Source of the DNA: Larix kaempferi
Taxonomy: Eukaryota; Streptophyta; Pinopsida; Pinales; Pinaceae
NCBI GenBank assembly: GCA_027924585.1
Contig: BSBM01000822.1
Span: 2,746,001-2,810,000 of the forward strand
Direction of reading: 5' to 3'
DNA length: 64,000 bases
Shown: positions 58,641 to 64,000 of the stretch, one piece after another
How the letters are laid out: each line of letters starts with the position of its first letter
How positions within the stretch are numbered: position 1 is the first letter of the stretch
Translations under genes and position numbers: made by a program
The notes under the pieces: generated by a model
The model's input: only the letters and a program-made list of their open reading frames with translations
What the model was told of the DNA's origin: nothing
Database searches by the model: none

Positions 58641-59829
58641 ATTTCAAACATGGGTGTTGAAGAACCTGCTTTCTGTATAATTCTTTGAAGTTGCCACTGA
58701 GTTGCCCAACTTTGAGTCTTCGAGCTTCCATGAACATTTTAGAGAGGAACCACCATTATTTCTGCTGCACTACTTTGATTAAAATCACTTTATTAAGTGG
58801 GGAATCCATCCCCCATACTACTTGTTTCCCCCAAAAACTGAAACCAATAAGACTAAGAATTATCCCAGGGTCCCATTGCTTGTATTGCACTCCAACAATT
58901 AGAAGTGCTCTCCAATTAATAGTTTCTGGATCCCATTTTATTGTATGCATTCTTCCAAACATCATGAGTACAAAATATATATCATCAAAGTACATAACAA
59001 CATAATTAAAATGAACATCAAGAAGATGCTTCATCAAAGAATCATGAAAGTGCTTATACCTCCAAGCAAGTAGACCACCATTTTCGAAGTGCATACAAGC
59101 ATCAAGTAACCAATCAAATCTTCTCCAATGACATAGGTGAGGATCTCATGTCCTATCATGCTTCTCCAAAAGGATGTGATATGCATCAAAATATTCAGCC
59201 ATGTATTCTTTCATTCAAGAAGTGAATGAAGAATCTCCACTAAAATATGAACCAAATAATGAGCAAGAAAAACAAGGAGACTTCAAATGACTCAAAGAAG
59301 TATCACCTATACATCCATGGATGTGAGAATCATAAAGATATAACAAAGTATGTCTTCCAATAAAATTGTTCTCCAATCATAAATCTATTCACCCCAGTGT
59401 TGGATGAAGTTCCTCCAACATCAAATGAACCAAGTGCTGAGCAAGAAAAACCACGAGTCTTCAAGTGACTCAAATGCATATCATAGGTGCATCCATGTAG
59501 ATGTGCATCATCATAAAGTAACAAAGGATGCTGCTGCAAATGTGGATACGAATGTGCTCCAACCATGTCGTCATAAAAGGTAAATCTAGGAGTTCCATAC
59601 TCCTCATGTGGCACCATAAAAAAAAAAACCCTTTCACCCATATTTCATTGAGACTAATGCTACAACACATGGTATTGTAGGATGTAGGAGAATGGACTAA
59701 CTCACCCAAATGATCAAAAAGTGCAGAAGTTTCATCATGGGAAGGATCCATATGGGTAGTATCATGCAACTCATTCGAAAGTGTGAAACCTTTGTCATAG
59801 ATTGGTTCCAATGTAGAGGAATCATGCTC
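58641..59829 (-). pseudogene. Interior of the non-autonomous element, decayed frames
   Basis: Minus-strand blocks such as LVHSPTSYNTMCCSISLNE (about 59,700), HLHGCTYDMHLSHLKTRGFSCSALGSFD (about 59,500) and GLLAWRYKHFHDSLMKHLLDVHFN (about 59,070) look like a former protein-coding region, but frames change often. I recognise no catalytic domain. Confidence 0.4.
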
Positions 59830-60996
59830 TTATTTAAAAATTGCATAACCTTCAGCAAGAGACAATTCAAGTTCCTCTTCCACCACATCAAGTGTTTGGA
59901 TCTCTTCAAGTTCATCTTCAAACACATCAAGCACATTTAAATTTCCATGTTTATCATGATCTGACATGTCATGAGAATCCTCCATGCAATCCACCATCTG
60001 AAAATTTGAAACATAGGAGGAAAAACAAGTATCTTGCAACTTTTCAATAAGTTGCTCATTTTGAATTGTGAGCTTATGATTATACTCATCATTCTTCAAG
60101 TATGCATCATGTAACAATTCATTAAACTCAACCAAATTATTTCTATCAAAAGGCAAAGAAATGAAATTACCTTTGATGTTGCACATTGCTCTTTGTTTCC
60201 TTTCCAAGGTAGAATGTGTCTCGAAATGATCTTCAATAATTTCAATATAACCTTCTTCATGCTCATGTGATGTCTCTTCATCTTTTTTCAGAGTCACTTG
60301 GGAGTGAATTTCGATCCTCTTCATGTACTCCTTCTTCTACTTCAACTATTTCAGAACTAGGTGGTTCATGGGTCTCCTCTTTTTGCTCCTTCAAGCAAGC
60401 TCAGATTCATCTTTCCCCTTGGTTTCCTTAAGATCAATATATTTGGAATCTATATTTTGAAATGGATTCTTATTACCTTCCTTCATCTTGAGCTTGTTTG
60501 AGACAATGAGGTATTGATCAAATGGTAGAATGTTTTTGCAATCTTCACTCAAATGTTTCCATTCGATTAGAGTTTCTTTCACATCATTGGACTCAAGAAA
60601 TTTTGGTACAGTAGGCCTTGGTGTTCCATGAAATTCATTTGCTCTATTATGGGGTCTTGTGCTTGAGAAAATATGCTCATCCACTGTCTTCTTTTCTTCT
60701 GAATGTGAACTATTGCTGCCTCCTACTACCCCTTTGCCTAGCTGACTAGCCATCAATTCGAAGCTCTTCATCATCTACTTGTTCATGTCTCTCATTCCCA
60801 TTGAAAGTTCATCAAAAAATGGTTTAATGGCTGCAATAAATTCCTCCTTATGTTCTGAGTTTCCCCTCTCATCCCTAGTCATGATTTCTTCAAAAAATTG
60901 CTCTTCTTCTCCTACTACATCCTCTTCAACAAAAACCTCTTCAACCATAGGTTCTGAGGGTGGTGACTTATTTGTTTGTCTCCTTGTGAATACCAT
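59830..60996 (-). pseudogene. Gag-like protein of the non-autonomous element, broken
   Basis: Starts MVFTRRQTNK at 60,996, 30 bp from the LTR, a start typical of plant gypsy polyproteins. Continues in consecutive frames 60,774-60,391 (SSTRPHNRANEFHGTPRPTVPKF) and 60,324-59,830 (acidic, with FNELLHDAYLKNDEYNHKLTIQNEQLIEKL, coiled-coil-like). Glu/Asp-rich. In-frame stops or shifts lie near 60,775 and 60,390-60,330. The gag assignment rests on position and start motif more than on capsid motifs. Confidence 0.5.
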
Positions 60997-61012
60997 TAGG
61001 TTCCAATATCAT

Positions 61013-61024
61013 TCTCTTATACCA
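61013..61024 (-). other. Primer-binding site, degenerate tRNA-iMet type
   Basis: Minus strand TGGTATAAGAGA, two mismatches from TGGTATCAGAGC, one base inside the 5' LTR. Confidence 0.7.
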
Positions 61025-61025
61025 C

Positions 61026-63048
61026 TGTAATGTCCCTTTTTATGAATTTAATAAAAGGGCAAATTTTTCACTTTTTTTCCCTAGTTCGACCTTTGACTAG
61101 TTTTGAGCTCTAGGTCTCCAATTTGCTCCAAATGCTCCCAAATATTATGAGAATGTGTATGAATGATATTAGGACTTGATTATGATTTTCAAGGATGATT
61201 TAGACCCATAAAGAAACTTCTGAAAACCCCTTTGGAAATCTTGTCATTGTATGGAGTTTTACTAGTAAATTGTGGTTCAAATCCCCTAGGGGTAGATGAT
61301 GAAAATGACTTTCCAAATGCACTCAATCCAACTTGAATTTCTGAATGGAAGCAGGGGAAATATAAAGGAAATAAACATGGACTCATATGAATCACCATTC
61401 AAATTTTAATGTCTGATATGACTCCCTTAAATCAGATGCAAAAAGACTAGTTTCAGCCTTGGGGGAAATGATAGGCAATCTTCTCCAAATGCTATGAAAC
61501 TCAACAAAATGACTCCAAATGATTATGTACCGAAAATTAAACTCATATAATACATAAATAAAAATCCACTCATCAATAATCCATCATTAGTTTACTTATC
61601 CATTCGAATCCATCAACATTACATTGGTTCACAACAAGGTAGTGGGGAAATGGCACTGTTTGTCCATTAATGAGCAATTTAACATAGTTTTTCTTGGAAT
61701 ATCGACTTGTGGATCTTTTGATATGGTTATTAAAGAGATATATAGAATATAAAATGTACATGAAGTCTAAATGGAATTCCTTCACTAACTATATATAACC
61801 ACAAGAGCGTTATGCAAGAGCTATGGGGAAAATGGCACCATTTCTTCATTAAAAAATCAGATTTATACATTTCCACTTGGAATTTCGACTTGAAACTTTC
61901 TGGATATTAAGAACAGAGTATTTAATTCATATTATAAAATAAATGGGACATTAGAATCTCCCCCAAAGAGTACAATAGCTCACCAAAAATGCCCTCCCTC
62001 AAGGATCAAGAATATGCAATGAAAACTGGAAATGGTTGAAGGAATGAGCTGCACTAGAAGAAACCATGATATGCACTGTAGCTTACACCTGCAACAAATT
62101 AATTCATTAAATATCCAAATTAAAGGTCTAAATGTCCTTTCCAATTACCAACTTGGATGAGAATCTTTCACCCTCGAAAGTGGCTAAGGCAAGAAACTAG
62201 TCATCCACTAGCTCTTCCTCTTCACAAATGCAATTGCAAATTCTAAAAATGATCAAAATATGCCTTAATTATTTGTTCTTGACATTTATAAATTTTCCAA
62301 GCTATCTATGGGTCGAATTCCTTCGAAGAGATGCATTCCAACTCAAGTTGGGAAGAGATTCCAAAGGATGCCACTTGTACAACAATTCCTAGTCTCCCAC
62401 TTCCACCAAATCACATGTGGAAGCATCTTAGTTTCCCTAAATCCCTTGAGCGCCCTCTTGGAGGATATTTTTAGCCCTTATATGTCATATATGTCATATG
62501 TCATCCTTCAGGTCTGATTTGTGTCATATGTGTCATAGCATATTCATCATTGTTGTCATATAGTTAGGGAATCTAGTCCAAGTGTCTCACTAGCTCCAAA
62601 ATGCCTCTTCCCCTTCCATGGGAGTTACTCTTCCACTCCAATTCGAGATTAATTGATTCATTCCAAGTATATTGACCTTCCAACTCATCATAAGACCCTT
62701 GAGATTCTTATGGATTCGAAATGACAAGAGGAGGATGCCATGTGGCATAGAAAATCTAGCTTGTGTGGGTCCCACTTCCTCCATGTGTCTTCATGGTCAA
62801 TTGCCACTTTGATTTTCCCTTGTATATATTTATTTAGATCCTTTATTAAATATTTATTCTATTATAATGTCCACACATCATTTATTATCCTTCTTATTTC
62901 AAATCCCAATGCTTCCACCCACAACCTAGGAAACTAGTAATTTTCCTCGGCAATTATTTGACCTTTAACATTTAATTTGACAAACTTTCATGAATATGGC
63001 CAATGGGATTAGGTCATTATGAACCAATGCAAAATTTGGGAAATTACA
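61026..63048 (-). repeat. 5' LTR of the non-autonomous element
   Basis: Plus-strand limits TGTAATGTCCC at 61,026 and GGGAAATTACA ending at 63,048. Length 2,023 bp. The short open frames inside are not genes. Confidence 0.85.
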
Positions 63049-63053
63049 AACCC
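63049..63053. repeat. 5-bp TSD, right copy (AACCC)
   Basis: Exact match to 56,575-56,579. Confidence 0.85.
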
Positions 63054-63180
63054 CCCTCCCAATATGCCTTTCCAATTAAGAAACCCCTAGTTTCACCATA
63101 TATTGTAGGTATCCATTTTTATCAATCCATTTTTAATACCCCCTTTTATATTGTATTATCAAGTTGTAACAAATAAGAGC
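63054..63180 (+). mobile_element. hAT-like element copy 2, continuation
   Basis: CCCTCCCAATATG...AAGAAACCCCTAGTTTCACCATATATTGTAGGTATCC...TACCCCCTTTTATATTGTA matches the interior of the 7,345-8,357 element (reverse strand, about 8,245-8,130) in order. Similarity fades after about 63,180. Confidence 0.7.
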
Positions 63181-64000
63181 TCTAACACATCTTCGTATAA
63201 GAAAACAAGATGCTAAATAAAATAATAGTATAATGCTATTAATGATCCCACCAGGATTGCAGGCGGGACTCATCAATTAGTAGCGTTGGATAGTGGAAGA
63301 CCCAATGAAATAGTACTGGGGAAGGAAAAATGTGTAAAAGGAAACCCAGTCAAGAGATCAACATAACAAAGAATGTAAAAGACTGGTAGTCCACTATTTA
63401 GTGCAATGCTTATAAAAGATGAGAATTGCAAATGTTTCACACCACATCCTACCAATCTACCAATTTTATATCATGTGAATACAAGTATATCCCTAGAGAG
63501 CTCATGTTTTCTATAATATTAATAAATTAAACTCCATAAAAATGAAAAATTGAAACCCTTTTGTGGATGGACTCCCCTACCTTCCTATAAAAACAAACAT
63601 CTTGGTTCCAGTGACCCAAGAAACATTGATCTCATTTTTCTTTGTTGTCATGGAGAAAGGTTTGATTGAATCTTAATACCCACCTAAACTCCAACCTAAA
63701 AAATGAAGAGTTATATCTTTTACTCGAATGCCTACAAAAAATACAATACAATTGTTCAAATATGGAACTCTCTATTAGCTACATATCTTAACTTAAAGAT
63801 GAAAAACAATACAACATCAATTCAAACCAATCCTAAATAGGCTATTAAACGAGGATTGTCAAGGCTAGTAATCCAAAGAGGCTTCCATTGATATTTTCAT
63901 TGCTACACTATGATCATATTTATGAAAAACTTAGGATCACAAGCAATATCAAATAAAAATGAGGGTCCATAAGTTTTAGGTTGGTATGAATTGAGCCCAT
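63181..64000. other. Spacer, nothing recognised
   Basis: May include the rest of hAT-like copy 2 or its host sequence. A second CACGGGGG-type terminal repeat was looked for and not found. Confidence 0.4.

Larger units (their letters stand above)
56580..63048 (-). mobile_element. Non-autonomous LTR retrotransposon with ~2-kb LTRs
   Basis: Direct repeats of about 2,023 bp (56,580-58,602 and 61,026-63,048) share TGTAATGTCCC...GGGACATTACA-type ends. The left copy's first bases are mutated (TTTAATG). AACCC TSDs flank it. The ~2.4-kb interior has a tRNA-iMet-like primer site and a gag-like frame but no protease, RT or integrase, so movement would rely on another element's enzymes. LTRs look about 93% alike in the portions compared, an older insertion than the chromovirus. 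Confidence 0.85.

Overview
The window is eukaryotic nuclear DNA from a land plant with a large, repeat-rich, AT-rich genome, possibly a gymnosperm, though the species cannot be fixed from sequence alone. The evidence is Ty3/gypsy elements primed by initiator-methionine tRNA, plant L1-type LINEs with a DUF4283-like ORF1 and a C-terminal RNase H, a plant TOM1/THH1-family membrane protein, and GT-AG introns. There are no operons, tRNA, rRNA or CRISPR features. Nearly everything is transposable elements, often nested. The only intact host-type gene is the TOM1-like gene at 22.85-23.73 kb.

Layout. 0-0.75 kb: a TOM1-like gene on the minus strand, open to the window edge, whose N-terminal segment is tandemly repeated four times. 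0.75-6.4 kb: AT-rich DNA with short tandem repeats, a SINE-like stretch and a 398-bp near-perfect hairpin. 6.4-10.1 kb: a LINE remnant (minus) split by a 1,013-bp hAT-like element with an 8-bp target-site duplication (TSD). 10.8-17.65 kb: a longer LINE (minus) split by a 1,371-bp solo LTR with a 5-bp TSD. 19.6-21.5 kb: a decayed Ty3/gypsy element (plus). 22.7-23.8 kb: the intact intronless TOM1-like gene. 24-29.4 kb: AT-rich DNA with small repeats.

29.5-53.8 kb is the most interesting part. A second TOM1-like copy (minus strand, pseudogene) begins at 53,749 and ends at 29,507. Two insertions, 12 bp apart in the original gene, break it. One is a 17,182-bp segment (29,829-47,010) bounded by a 4-bp GTAA duplication and short imperfect inverted repeats. 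It carries a multi-exon DDE-like transposase on the minus strand, an unknown multi-exon proline-rich gene on the plus strand, and a 5.4-kb array of a ~358-bp satellite with two orientation switches. The other is a complete 6,183-bp Ty3/gypsy chromovirus (47,028-53,210) with identical-looking 375-bp LTRs, an AACAA TSD and one frameshift. The intact copy at 23.4 kb is the empty-site reference for both insertions.

55-64 kb: a decayed gypsy pol fragment, then a second hAT-like copy (from 56,462) interrupted by a non-autonomous LTR element with ~2-kb LTRs and AACCC TSDs (56,580-63,048).

Coordinates of TSDs, LTRs and frames were read directly from the bases. Family names come from recognised motifs. 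The superfamily of the 17-kb element, the retrocopy origin of the TOM1-like gene and expression of any gene are inferences.
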